Positions 8,015-16,571 of a stretch of DNA of 64,000 nucleotides are shown in pieces. The notes under the pieces were generated by a model, which saw nothing but the letters and a program-made list of their open reading frames with translations, was not told the DNA's origin and did not search any database. A program made the position numbers and the translations under genes. Positions within the stretch are counted from its first letter, which is position 1. Every line of letters begins with the position of its first letter. Source of the stretch: Chryseobacterium sp. SN22 (GTDB lineage Bacteria; Bacteroidota; Bacteroidia; Flavobacteriales; Weeksellaceae); assembly GCF_008329705.1 (NCBI RefSeq), contig NZ_VTSX01000017.1:1-64000 (forward strand), given 5' to 3'.

Positions 8015-8218
8015 TTAAAATTTTATTTTTCTAAAGGTAAGTATTTAAAATAAAAACCTCAAATGTGAAGTTATTATTGAGGTTTTGGATTGGATTAACG
8101 TATTTAATTCTCTCGATGATATTGCAGATTTTAACTCAAACATCTGCTCAGTTCTCGATCTGCATCAGATATTTGAACACGGCTATCACAAATCTTTACA
8201 CTATTTAAACACAAATAA

Positions 8219-8265
8219 AATTCGTGTTATTTGTGAAGATATTCGTGTAATTTGTGTTTTAGCTC
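8219..8265. repeat. Degenerate tandem motif TTCGTGT-ATTTGTG
   Basis: Two imperfect units, ATTCGTGTTATTTGTGAAG and ATTCGTGTAATTTGTG, lie head to tail. A weaker echo (ATTCGTGAATG) is at about 8758 on the other side of the DinB-like gene. It accounts for a short open frame here that has no other support. It may be a small dispersed repeat. Confidence 0.35.
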
Positions 8266-8723
8266 AAAAGCTTCCTGATTAAAGTAATCTGCCCCAGATG
8301 ATAGTACGCATGCTCAATCATTCCGTCGATATTCCTTAAATAGGTTCCGTATTTTTCATCAACAAAAACTTCATTCATTTTAGCATCGGGCGTCTGCTCC
8401 AATAAAACAGCAAATCTCCCGGCATCATTCCAAAGTTTATTCAGTAATGATTCCCACTGCTCCTGCGATTCAACCGGCGGAAAATCAAAACTGTATTGAT
8501 CCCTGATCTCCAGATTGCCGCCTTCAAAAACCTGAATTAATCCGGCAATGTAATAATCGATATGAAAAGTCAGCATGGCAATGGTATTCAGCGAACCGAT
8601 TTGTGTTACCGCCTGCTCCCAAGTTACATCAGAAAGCTGATCTTTAAAATTGGTATTGGCGATCCAGACACCATCCAGCAATACTTCACGAAATCTTTTG
8701 GCTAATTGTAATACGGTACTCAT
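8259..8723 (-). CDS. DinB-like four-helix metal-binding protein
   Basis: A 154-residue soluble protein with the DinB/YfiT pattern: a His in the second helix (LTFHIDYY) and a C-terminal HAYYHLGQITLIRK motif that together form the three-His metal site. In Gram-positive bacteria this fold includes thiol-dependent transferases and damage-inducible proteins; the role in Bacteroidota is unknown. It is a single gene. The length matches the family. Confidence 0.75.
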   Translation of the reverse strand: MSTVLQLAKRFREVLLDGVWIANTNFKDQLSDVTWEQAVTQIGSLNTIAMLTFHIDYYIAGLIQVFEGGNLEIRDQYSFDFPPVESQEQWESLLNKLWNDAGRFAVLLEQTPDAKMNEVFVDEKYGTYLRNIDGMIEHAYYHLGQITLIRKLLS

Positions 8724-8870
8724 TGGTTGTAATTTTTTTAAAGATAATTATTTTTCACTATTCGTGAATGACGTATTCGGTTAAGATGGCAGACCAGTTT
8801 CTATAAAGGTCATGCATATTTTTATACGCAATCATCCGTGAAAATCTGTATAATCTGTAGGAAATAAAAA

Positions 8871-8903
8871 AATCCTTCAAGGTTTTAAAAACCTTGAAGG
8901 ATT
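8871..8903 (-). terminator. Terminator of the DUF6909 gene
   Basis: Perfect 16-base arms AATCCTTCAAGGTTTT and AAAACCTTGAAGGATT, 22 bases beyond the stop of the minus-strand gene. On that strand a T run follows, so it fits a rho-independent terminator. Confidence 0.85.
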
Positions 8904-8925
8904 ATAAATATTTTCAGACTTTAAA

Positions 8926-10611
8926 TTAAGCGAAAAGCTCTTTCTTTGCGCTGCGTAAAATCTTCTCAAGAATTTTTAAGGTAATCAGGTAAGTCGGTTT
9001 CACACCGGTTAATCCCAATCCTCCCGATGAAAGCGTGCTTCCGGTTTCCAGCGGATTATCCGAAGCGTAATAAGCGTACATCACAAACAGATCCGGGGTA
9101 ATGTGGTGTCTGATCTTTGAGGCCACCTGAATGGCTTTCTGGTAGTGGGCACCTTCCATTTCAAGACCGATCGCCTTCCATGAAGTGTTCATAAAATACG
9201 AAAGGATATCCCTATTTTGCAGCGAGGTCCCCAGAACGGTAATCATCGGCCCTTCAAAAGCAAGCAGTTCGTCATCTTTAAAATCTTCCAGTTTCAAAGC
9301 ATTTTCAAAAGGATAGTTATCGGCCGTACCTTCAAAAATATGGGAGGTCGGAATCATGATATCGCCTTTTCCGCCGGCCAGGATTCCCGCTTTCCCCATG
9401 ATCGATACCGATTTTACTTTCATCATATATACTTCCCCTTTATGTTCGAAAGGCCTCAGCAATTCGTCCATTACTTCAAAAGCCTGCTCCCCGAATGCAT
9501 AATCGAAAACCATGATCACATCGTCTCCGCCGTATTTGATATCGCTGAAAGGCGTATTTTTAAGATTAGTCTTGCTCAGATCGATGATCTGGACGTCGAT
9601 ATTGCTTCCGCTCTTATCATTGATGTAGATCATTCCTTCATCCAGCGCATATTTGGACACCTTTTCGCGAAGATCCTTCTTATCGGAGATTTCGCCGTAC
9701 AGCTTATAATCTACTTCTTTGGAATCTTTTTTCTTCAGGGCATCATTCCCGTACAGCATGTTTTTTACCGAGTGCATATTGGCGGAGATGATATGCAATG
9801 GACGCATGTGAAGATCGTTTTCATACAGAACCTCCTTCACTTTATGGGCCCACTTTTCACCGAAATAGTGATGCCCCACCCTTTCTCTGAGGATCGAGCT
9901 GAAATGAATTTCCCGCTCCCTGGTCTGCTTGGCATCTTCCAGGCTTACTTTCGCCAGGTTGTAGATGATCTTAAACAGACGGTCCGGATTATCGTCGTCC
10001 CCAAAAGTATTATATGCCCTTAACGTTTCATCAAACGTCCTTCCTATTAAAGAAGACAGATGGATCAGGGCTACCTCCTTTTCTTTTCTGCTGAATTTCT
10101 TTTCGCCTTTTACCACTTCTTCGATGATCTTGAAAGCGCGGGTCGGTTTCCAGTTTTCGTCCTGGGCAAAAGCCAGGTTGCGGATCTTGTCCGCTTCTAT
10201 AAATAAAAAGGTAAGGTGGGTAAGAATGTCATAAATCTCGGAACGGCCCAAAAGAACTTCAATATTCATCTGGTGCTCGTCGATCCGGTAGCAGTTTCTT
10301 CTTCTCTTTTTGGGAACAATCGGTTCGAAACTTCCTTTATCAAACCCTTCATCCGAGGTAAGATGAATAAAAGCACATTCTTCAATGCCTTCCGGAAGCC
10401 TGTCCAGCACATACATCAGCCCGTCCAGCTCCAGCTTGCTCGGAATATTCATGCTTCCGTAAATCTCAGGATTAATGGTCTTCAACAAACTTCTGATCGT
10501 CTCCCCCGAAACACCGGCAGGTTTAAAAAAACCTCTGTAAAAGAGGTGTCTCATAGAAATATACAATCTTTCAATTGCTTCCGTTGTTTCTCTTGCTCTA
10601 GAATTTGTCAT
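8926..10611 (-). CDS. DUF6909 family protein with nucleoside-phosphorylase-like C terminus
   Basis: A 561-residue cytoplasmic protein from the chosen ATG (MTNSRARETTEAIERLY). I match it to the flavobacterial family called DUF6909 from memory. The N-terminal 250 residues are helical and of unknown function. The C-terminal third carries motifs reminiscent of purine nucleoside phosphorylase/AMP nucleosidase: GKGDIMIPTSHIFEG, VLGTSLQNRD and, most telling, GLEMEGAHYQKA (the ExEGA ribose-binding motif). This suggests a nucleoside- or nucleotide-cleaving domain fused to a novel N-terminal domain, but this is inference. The longer upstream start is rejected because the promoter TATATTTG lies between it and the chosen ATG. 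Confidence 0.7.
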   Translation of the reverse strand: MTNSRARETTEAIERLYISMRHLFYRGFFKPAGVSGETIRSLLKTINPEIYGSMNIPSKLELDGLMYVLDRLPEGIEECAFIHLTSDEGFDKGSFEPIVPKKRRRNCYRIDEHQMNIEVLLGRSEIYDILTHLTFLFIEADKIRNLAFAQDENWKPTRAFKIIEEVVKGEKKFSRKEKEVALIHLSSLIGRTFDETLRAYNTFGDDDNPDRLFKIIYNLAKVSLEDAKQTREREIHFSSILRERVGHHYFGEKWAHKVKEVLYENDLHMRPLHIISANMHSVKNMLYGNDALKKKDSKEVDYKLYGEISDKKDLREKVSKYALDEGMIYINDKSGSNIDVQIIDLSKTNLKNTPFSDIKYGGDDVIMVFDYAFGEQAFEVMDELLRPFEHKGEVYMMKVKSVSIMGKAGILAGGKGDIMIPTSHIFEGTADNYPFENALKLEDFKDDELLAFEGPMITVLGTSLQNRDILSYFMNTSWKAIGLEMEGAHYQKAIQVASKIRHHITPDLFVMYAYYASDNPLETGSTLSSGGLGLTGVKPTYLITLKILEKILRSAKKELFA

Positions 10612-10626
10612 AAAATAAATTTCACA

Positions 10627-10634
10627 CAAATATA
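10627..10634 (-). promoter_or_regulatory. TATATTTG promoter of the DUF6909 gene
   Basis: On the minus strand TATATTTG lies 15 bases before the ATG at 10611. It decides the start, since the longer frame would begin upstream of it. Confidence 0.6.
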
Positions 10635-10665
10635 CAAAATCTCCGCCCAACTTTATTTTAAGTAA

Positions 10666-11117
10666 CTTTTAATAAGTCGCTTAACATAATATATAAGGTA
10701 TGGAACGCAATCCTTTATTTGTTCCGGCAATTAAGTATTCCAATCTTTTAAGCTCCATTACCGCTTTTATCATTCATGACGACCATCCGGCCATTTTCAG
10801 GAGCCGGGAACCTGCTTTCCGCTGTATCTTTTTCGCCGCACCAAAGGCCTTCCGGAAAAAGGATGCCGCTGCAATCAGGGCTAAGAGTATAATCCTTTAT
10901 AAAAAAGCGGACTTTGGTTGCATCAGCCACCGCTTTTATCCTTACATTAAGCAGATATTTACATAAGATTCCTTAAATTTAAATGAAATCGAACTTAAAA
11001 TTCAAAATCATCCCTATAACCCCTCTCAAAATTTCAAATCTTTGTTTAATTTTTTGTTAAATTTAAACCAACCCCTTAAATTTTTAGGGTAAAAATATTT
11101 TTGATTTAATTTTTTCG
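10666..11117. other. Divergent intergenic region, no supported gene
   Basis: About 450 bases separate the divergent DUF6909 and glnN genes. Overlapping frames of 88 codons (+) and 60 codons (-) have unlikely composition and no promoter, so I do not call them. The last 130 bases become very AT-rich and lead into the glnN promoter. Confidence 0.4.
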
Positions 11118-11125
11118 TAAATTTG
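11118..11125 (+). promoter_or_regulatory. TAAATTTG promoter of glnN
   Basis: A TAnnTTTG element followed by GC lies 22 bases before the glnN ATG. The sequence upstream is T-rich with a TTG 14 bases before it. The leader is very short. Confidence 0.6.
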
Positions 11126-11147
11126 CCACGTAAAAATCAAACCTAAT

Positions 11148-13343
11148 ATGTCAACTTTAAGATTCAAAGCGTTAGAAACTTTACCATTCAAGGACTTTAG
11201 AAGAGATAATTCCGTTGAAGTTCCCGTAAAATTGTCAGAATTATTCTGCCAGAATGTTTTCTCAGAAGAGACGATGAGAGAATATTTAACGAAAGAAGCC
11301 TTCACTTCTATTATGGATGCAGTGAAAAAAGGAACCAAAATCCAGAGACACATTGCAGACCAGGTAGCCGTAGCGATGAAAGACTGGGCGATGAGCAAAG
11401 GGGTAACCCACTACACGCACTGGTTTCAGCCGCTTACAGGAAGCACTGCCGAAAAGCACGATTCGTTCTTCACCCCGATTGAAGGAGGAAGAGCCATCGA
11501 AAGATTCAGCGGAAACCTGTTGATCCAGCAGGAGCCGGATGCATCTTCTTTCCCGAATGGAGGAATCAGAAACACTTTTGAAGCAAGAGGTTACACGGCT
11601 TGGGATCCTACTTCCCCGGCGTTTATCATGGGGACCACTTTATGCATCCCCTCGATTTTTATTTCTTATACCGGAGAAACATTGGATTACAAGGCCCCTC
11701 TTTTAAGAGCATTGAATGCCGTAGACGAGGCTGCTACCAACGTGATGCAGTATTTCGATAAAAACGTAACCAAAGTAACACCTACGTTAGGCTGGGAACA
11801 GGAATATTTCCTGGTTGATTCCGCATTATACCAATCCCGCCCGGACCTTGTATTAACAGGTAAGACCTTATTGGGACATTCCCCTGCCAAAGGACAGCAG
11901 TTAGACGACCACTATTTCGGTTCTATTCCTACAAGGGTAATGAACTTCATGAAAGAGCTGGAAATCGAATGCATGAAACTCGGAATCCCGGTGACAACAA
12001 GACACAACGAGGTGGCGCCGAACCAGTTTGAGCTGGCCCCGATGTTTGAGGAAGTAAACGTTGCCGTAGACCACAACTCTTTGTTAATGGATGTTATGGC
12101 AAGAATCGCCCACAGACACCATTTCCATATTCTTTTCCACGAAAAACCGTTTGCTGGCGTAAACGGAAGCGGAAAGCACAACAACTGGTCTTTAGCGACC
12201 GATACCGGGGAAAACCTCTTAAGTCCGGGTAAAAACCCTAAGAAAAACTTACAGTTCTTAACCTTCTTCGTAAACACCATCAAAGCGGTTCACGAATATG
12301 CTGATCTTTTAAGAGCAAGTATTGCTTCTGCAAGCAATGACCACCGATTGGGAGCCAACGAAGCGCCGCCTGCCATTATTTCCGTATTTATCGGAAGCCA
12401 GCTGTTCAGCGTATTGGAAGAGCTTGAAAAAGTAACCAGCGGAAAACTTTCCCCTGAAGAAAAAACAGAATTAAAACTGAATGTCGTAGGAAAAATCCCT
12501 GAAATCTTATTGGACAACACCGATAGAAACAGAACTTCTCCGTTCGCATTTACCGGAAATAAATTCGAGATCAGAGCCGTAGGTTCTTCTGCCAACTGTG
12601 CAGAATCCATGACGGTAATGAATACCATCGCAGCGAAACAGTTAAGCGACTTCAAAAAAGAAGTGGATGCTTTAATTGAAACCGGTCTTAAAAAAGACGA
12701 AGCGATCTTCAATATATTAAGAGAATACATCAAGCAGTGCAAGAGCATTATGTTTGAAGGAGACGGATATTCCGACGACTGGGCGAAAGAAGCTGAGAAA
12801 AGAGGATTGAACAATCTCAAAACAACTCCTGAAGCCCTGAAGCAGGAAATGGATGAAAAATTCCTGGCGCTTTATGAAGAGATGGGAATTTTCACGCACC
12901 GTGAAGTTGAGGCCAGAAACGAAATCAAATTAGAAAAATATTCTACCGTTATCGATATTGAGGCAAGAGTATTGAGTGATATCGCAAGAAATCACATCAT
13001 TCCTTCCGCGCTGAACTATCAGAACAGACTGATCGAGAACGTAAAAGGCCTTAAAGAAATCTTCGGAGAAAACGAATTCAGGTCTTTAGCGAAAGAACAG
13101 ATGAGCCTGATTACAAATATCTCTGAAAACGTATCTAAAATCAAATTAGGCGTTGAAGATCTGATCAAAGCCAGAGAAGCAGCAAAAGCCGTAACGGAAA
13201 GCCAGAAGCAGGCAGAAGAGTACTGTAATACGGTAAAACCTTTATTTGATGTGATCAGAGAAGCTTCTGATGATCTTGAAATGATGGTGGATGACGAGCT
13301 TTGGCCGATGACGAAATACAGAGAAATGTTATTTACAAAGTAA
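11148..13343 (+). CDS. glnN: Glutamine synthetase type III
   Basis: A 731-residue enzyme of the large GSIII class, which joins ammonium to glutamate using ATP. It shows the GSIII N-terminal region, the active-site segments GWEQEYFLVD (about residue 215), TRHNEVAPNQFELAP (about 280), NGSGKHNNWS (about 338, the ATP-loop region) and GANEAPPAI, plus a long C-terminal helical extension. The length is typical for GlnN of Bacteroidota, where it is often the main nitrogen-assimilation enzyme. It is a single gene with its own promoter and terminator. Confidence 0.95.
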   Translation: MSTLRFKALETLPFKDFRRDNSVEVPVKLSELFCQNVFSEETMREYLTKEAFTSIMDAVKKGTKIQRHIADQVAVAMKDWAMSKGVTHYTHWFQPLTGSTAEKHDSFFTPIEGGRAIERFSGNLLIQQEPDASSFPNGGIRNTFEARGYTAWDPTSPAFIMGTTLCIPSIFISYTGETLDYKAPLLRALNAVDEAATNVMQYFDKNVTKVTPTLGWEQEYFLVDSALYQSRPDLVLTGKTLLGHSPAKGQQLDDHYFGSIPTRVMNFMKELEIECMKLGIPVTTRHNEVAPNQFELAPMFEEVNVAVDHNSLLMDVMARIAHRHHFHILFHEKPFAGVNGSGKHNNWSLATDTGENLLSPGKNPKKNLQFLTFFVNTIKAVHEYADLLRASIASASNDHRLGANEAPPAIISVFIGSQLFSVLEELEKVTSGKLSPEEKTELKLNVVGKIPEILLDNTDRNRTSPFAFTGNKFEIRAVGSSANCAESMTVMNTIAAKQLSDFKKEVDALIETGLKKDEAIFNILREYIKQCKSIMFEGDGYSDDWAKEAEKRGLNNLKTTPEALKQEMDEKFLALYEEMGIFTHREVEARNEIKLEKYSTVIDIEARVLSDIARNHIIPSALNYQNRLIENVKGLKEIFGENEFRSLAKEQMSLITNISENVSKIKLGVEDLIKAREAAKAVTESQKQAEEYCNTVKPLFDVIREASDDLEMMVDDELWPMTKYREMLFTK

Positions 13344-13367
13344 CATTTGTAAAGTTCCATATTAGTG

Positions 13368-13394
13368 AAACTCTCCGGCTCCACCGGGGAGTTT
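13368..13394 (+). terminator. Terminator of glnN
   Basis: Arms AAACTCTCCGG and CCGGGGAGTTT (one T-G wobble) with loop CTCCA, followed by a T run, 24 bases after the glnN stop. Confidence 0.85.
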
Positions 13395-13815
13395 TTTTAT
13401 GGTTTGAAATTAATTCCGTACAAAGAATGTTTTTATGATTTATCGACGATGTTAAGATTCATCCAAAATCAATTCACCAACTTCAAATAGTAGAATTAAA
13501 TTATTTAATACAGCTTGTAATCAATTGTTTATTAACAGATATTATAAGCCCTTTTTTTGAAATAAACCTTTTGCAAAGTCTTATTCCAACGAATCTGAGG
13601 AAAATTTTGTTAAAGAATCTTAATAAAAAAAACCGCAGGCCCACCTAAAACAGGCGGCTGCGGTTTATTTTTCTTTAACATACTTAAAAAATATGTTAAA
13701 ATGTGTTAAATAAAGAACCTGACAATTGTCATATCAAGGTGCTTTTATACGGATTCTATATTTTTGTATTGCTTTTGAAAATATAATATCCTTTTAACAC
13801 GGTAATCAAATATAT
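13395..13815. other. Long intergenic region with an orphan hairpin
   Basis: About 420 bases lie between glnN and the NlpC/P60 gene. No open frame is supported. The first 230 bases are AT-rich and plain. An orphan GC-rich terminator-like hairpin follows at about 13630-13668. A TATTTTTG element at 13759-13766, 50 bases before the NlpC/P60 ATG, is a candidate promoter for that gene. Confidence 0.5.
13630..13668. terminator. Orphan bidirectional terminator-like hairpin
   Basis: Outer arms AAACCGCA and TGCGGTTT enclose a partly paired GC-rich middle. An eight-base A run on the left and a T-rich tail on the right would allow termination in both directions. It lies 240 bases after the glnN terminator and has no gene directly in front of it, so it may end an unannotated small RNA. 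Confidence 0.55.
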
Positions 13816-14529
13816 ATGAAGAAAAGAGTTTTGTTTTATCTAGTTGCTTTCGTTTCTACAGTATCGTTACAATCTTGTGTTACCAACTACGTCGTTTCAA
13901 AACCAGCAACTTACGCAAAAGAGTACAAAACAGATGCCAAACTAGCTTCTTTCGAAACAAACAAAATGGAACAGGATAAGCAGAAACTTATCAACTCCTT
14001 CCTGGCGGAAAAAGCAGCTACCCTGGTAAAGGCAAGAAATTCTATTAAAAATTCCGAGATTGCAAAAGCAATCAAACACAATACCACCATCGACAACATT
14101 TTAACGGAAGCTCAGACCTATATCGGTACGCCTTACCGTTACGGAGGAATGACAAGAAACGGAATCGACTGTTCAGCTTTCGTTCTTTCCGTTTTCGGAG
14201 CTGCTGCAGGACTCAGTTTACCAAGAGTTGCTGCGTCCCAATCTGAAGAAGGAGAAAAAATAGACAAAGAAAACCTTCAGAAAGGAGATCTTATTTTCTT
14301 TTCTCACGGAAGAAGAATTTCACACGTAGGTATCGTGGAAAGTGTAGATGAAAACGGGGAAATAAAATTCATTCATGCCGCGACATCGAAAGGGGTCATG
14401 ATTTCTTCACTAAATGATTCGTACTGGGGACCAAAATACAGGTTCGGAAAAAGAATCATCAACGAGAACGGGGAAGCCTATAACAACCTGGCAACAATGA
14501 CTCCCGCTTCCAACGGAACAAGTTTTTAA
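13816..14529 (+). CDS. NlpC/P60 (C40) peptidase lipoprotein
   Basis: A 237-residue cell-wall hydrolase. The signal peptide ends in a lipobox LQSC with Cys21 as the lipidation site, so it is membrane-anchored in the periplasm. A helical linker precedes the NlpC/P60 domain (about residues 90-215), with catalytic Cys119 in NGIDCSAFV, His170 in RISHVGIV and the third polar residue His187 in FIHAAT. The family cleaves the D-Glu-mDAP bond or similar bonds in peptidoglycan stem peptides. It is a single gene followed by a hairpin terminator. Confidence 0.9.
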   Translation: MKKRVLFYLVAFVSTVSLQSCVTNYVVSKPATYAKEYKTDAKLASFETNKMEQDKQKLINSFLAEKAATLVKARNSIKNSEIAKAIKHNTTIDNILTEAQTYIGTPYRYGGMTRNGIDCSAFVLSVFGAAAGLSLPRVAASQSEEGEKIDKENLQKGDLIFFSHGRRISHVGIVESVDENGEIKFIHAATSKGVMISSLNDSYWGPKYRFGKRIINENGEAYNNLATMTPASNGTSF

Positions 14530-14554
14530 TTTTAAATAATTGATTTAAATAATG

Positions 14555-14577
14555 AAACCATCAGATGCTGATGGTTT
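14555..14577 (+). terminator. Terminator of the NlpC/P60 gene
   Basis: Arms AAACCATCAG and CTGATGGTTT around ATG, followed by a T run, 25 bases after the stop. Confidence 0.85.
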
Positions 14578-14614
14578 TTTTATTTTTAATAATAATCGTA
14601 AGTTTTAATATAAT

Positions 14615-14649
14615 ACGACGAGTTTTGACGTACCACCCTATTACTTTTG
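14615..14649 (+). promoter_or_regulatory. Palindromic operator-promoter module, copy 3
   Basis: The core ACGACGAGTTTTGACG is followed after exactly 11 bases by TACTTTTG. The palindrome is less perfect than in the two copies near the WYL gene (six of eight arm positions pair). It overlaps the longer possible start of the beta-helix gene, so translation should begin at the ATG 52 bases further on. Confidence 0.6.
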
Positions 14650-14700
14650 AATTCAGAAACTTCTTGCAAGAGTTTAAAGAATTATATTAAAATTAAAAAA

Positions 14701-16473
14701 ATGAATACAATTGAATTGAATGATCCTTATACAGGAGAGTGGACTGTTTTTGAAGAGGCAGTATATACATATGACGGTGAACTTATCAGTACTATTGGAA
14801 CTGATGGAATAATTTACAAAAATATTGATGGTAAATATTATAGAAGAGTACTTCCAAATGACTATATAAATGTAAAATGGTTTGGAGCCAAAGGCGATGG
14901 TTCTACTGATGATACAGCAGCTGCGCAGGATGCAGCAGAAATAAATAAGAATATTTATTTTCCTGAAGGAACATATTTAATTAATGTTATACTGAAAGAC
15001 AAAATCATTTTATCCGGCGCAGGTACTTCGAAGACTTGTCTAAAGCCGTTTGATATAACAAAGGCCACTATATTATACCAAGGTAAAGGTCCATTCTGGA
15101 CATACGGAACGGAGTTTTCCAATTTTACATTAATGGGAAAAAATAAAACAGGCATTGGATTTTCTTTTTCAAAAAGTCATGAAAACGAATATGCAAAATA
15201 TGATGAATATTCTGGAAATGTTGTTTTTAGAAACGTATATTTTAAAGATTTAGAAAAAGGAATTCAAGCTTTGTTTGGAAATATTGGTGTCGAATTTTAT
15301 TCTACGGGATTTAATTCTAATAAATATGGCGCCTATTTCATTGATAATAAATTTAAAGCAATGGGTGGAGGTGATGTTATGCATGCCGGGAATAAATATT
15401 TCTTTGGCGGAGAATTCTCATCCAATGAAATTGGAATTTATATACACAACCGTACAGATGGTTTTGGTGGCATTACTTTTAATAATGTAATATTTCAGCT
15501 TAATAACATCGCTACTTATATTAATACAGATAATATATTTTTACCTGTAGTTTTTAATTCCTGCTGGAATGAAGCTAACGGGCAAATCTTTTCCGGCAGC
15601 CAAATCTCCATTGACAGCTGGAATAACTCGACTAAAAACTCTACCCTGATTAATCCTCATTCTCATATTTTCGAAGGGGAAAATTCAGTATACTCTGTTA
15701 ATAACGGAAGGTTAACTGACGTTTATATTAATGGAAGCAATATAACATTAAATGCTGTTGATTGCTCTGTAGAGGCAGATCCCGGCGTATTAGGAGCACC
15801 TTCAACGGTATTGGGAAATAACAGCAATATTTTACTTCGTAATCCTACAACCGTAAAAGGTTTGCCTACCACTGAAAATATTTATGTTGTTGACAATTTT
15901 AACTTCGATAAATTAGCTGCTGTAGATAACAATTCTTATAATGCTGTAGCCAGAAGTGCCATTCTTCTTCCAAGAATTGGTAAAACTTCTAATTACATAA
16001 ATAAAATCAATTCCATTTCACTTGAAAGCATAGAAAAATTCGGAGGCGGAACTTTTAATAATATAGACGGCCAGATTATATCCGATTCACGACTTTTTAG
16101 CAGTTCGAATAAGTTTATAATTCCATTTACTTCAAGTAATCAATATGTAAAACTTATAAACAGTGATGTCAATACTGTTAAAAAAGGCTGGTACATTATT
16201 ACTTTTGATATAAAGATATTACAAGGTAATCCTGCTTTCTTTCTTTGGAATCGGGATAACTTTCAACTCAGCCAATTTCAATCTTCCGCTAAGAACATAT
16301 GGCAGACTATTGGTTCCTGCGCCTATGTTGATAATGATTCAGCGGATTCATTTTATCTGGATGTATCTGATAAGACTACTACAGAGTTTCTGCTTTCTGC
16401 TTATCAAGTTTTAAGATTTGACACTTCAGCCGAAGCAAGATCCTATATGGAATCTAAGAATTTTGCTGTGTAA
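14701..16473 (+). CDS. Tailspike/pectate-lyase-like beta-helix protein
   Basis: A 590-residue protein from the ATG that follows the promoter (MNTIELNDPYTGEW). Residues 1-55 form a short N-terminal domain. KWFGAKGDGSTDDTAA at about residue 60 is the hallmark entry motif of the pectate-lyase-3 superfamily, shared by phage tailspikes and GH28-related proteins. About 300 residues of Asn/Gly-rich right-handed beta-helix follow, then a C-terminal region (about 450-590) that looks like a carbohydrate-binding sandwich. There is no signal peptide and no sorting domain, which fits a phage-type protein rather than a secreted lyase. It is clearly more AT-rich than its neighbours, suggesting transfer. It shares its promoter module with the WYL regulator. 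Confidence 0.75.
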   Translation: MNTIELNDPYTGEWTVFEEAVYTYDGELISTIGTDGIIYKNIDGKYYRRVLPNDYINVKWFGAKGDGSTDDTAAAQDAAEINKNIYFPEGTYLINVILKDKIILSGAGTSKTCLKPFDITKATILYQGKGPFWTYGTEFSNFTLMGKNKTGIGFSFSKSHENEYAKYDEYSGNVVFRNVYFKDLEKGIQALFGNIGVEFYSTGFNSNKYGAYFIDNKFKAMGGGDVMHAGNKYFFGGEFSSNEIGIYIHNRTDGFGGITFNNVIFQLNNIATYINTDNIFLPVVFNSCWNEANGQIFSGSQISIDSWNNSTKNSTLINPHSHIFEGENSVYSVNNGRLTDVYINGSNITLNAVDCSVEADPGVLGAPSTVLGNNSNILLRNPTTVKGLPTTENIYVVDNFNFDKLAAVDNNSYNAVARSAILLPRIGKTSNYINKINSISLESIEKFGGGTFNNIDGQIISDSRLFSSSNKFIIPFTSSNQYVKLINSDVNTVKKGWYIITFDIKILQGNPAFFLWNRDNFQLSQFQSSAKNIWQTIGSCAYVDNDSADSFYLDVSDKTTTEFLLSAYQVLRFDTSAEARSYMESKNFAV

Positions 16474-16480
16474 ATTATAT

Positions 16481-16520
16481 AAGAAGTAAAATCATTGACT
16501 TAATGATTTTACTTCTTTTT
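16481..16520 (+). terminator. Terminator of the beta-helix gene
   Basis: Perfect 16-base arms AAGAAGTAAAATCATT and AATGATTTTACTTCTT with a five-base loop, eight bases after the stop, followed by T's. Confidence 0.85.
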
Positions 16521-16571
16521 ATAATAGCCATACGACTTTCTTCCTTAATCTTTTCTCTTCCGGCCCACCAA

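Noticed and set aside
8085-8282. 65-codon plus-strand frame
   Set aside because: It is formed by degenerate TTCGTGT repeats and overlaps the end of the DinB-like gene on the other strand.
10700-10966. 88-codon frame in the DUF6909-glnN gap
   Set aside because: Composition is unlike the neighbours, an overlapping frame exists on the other strand, and there is no promoter.
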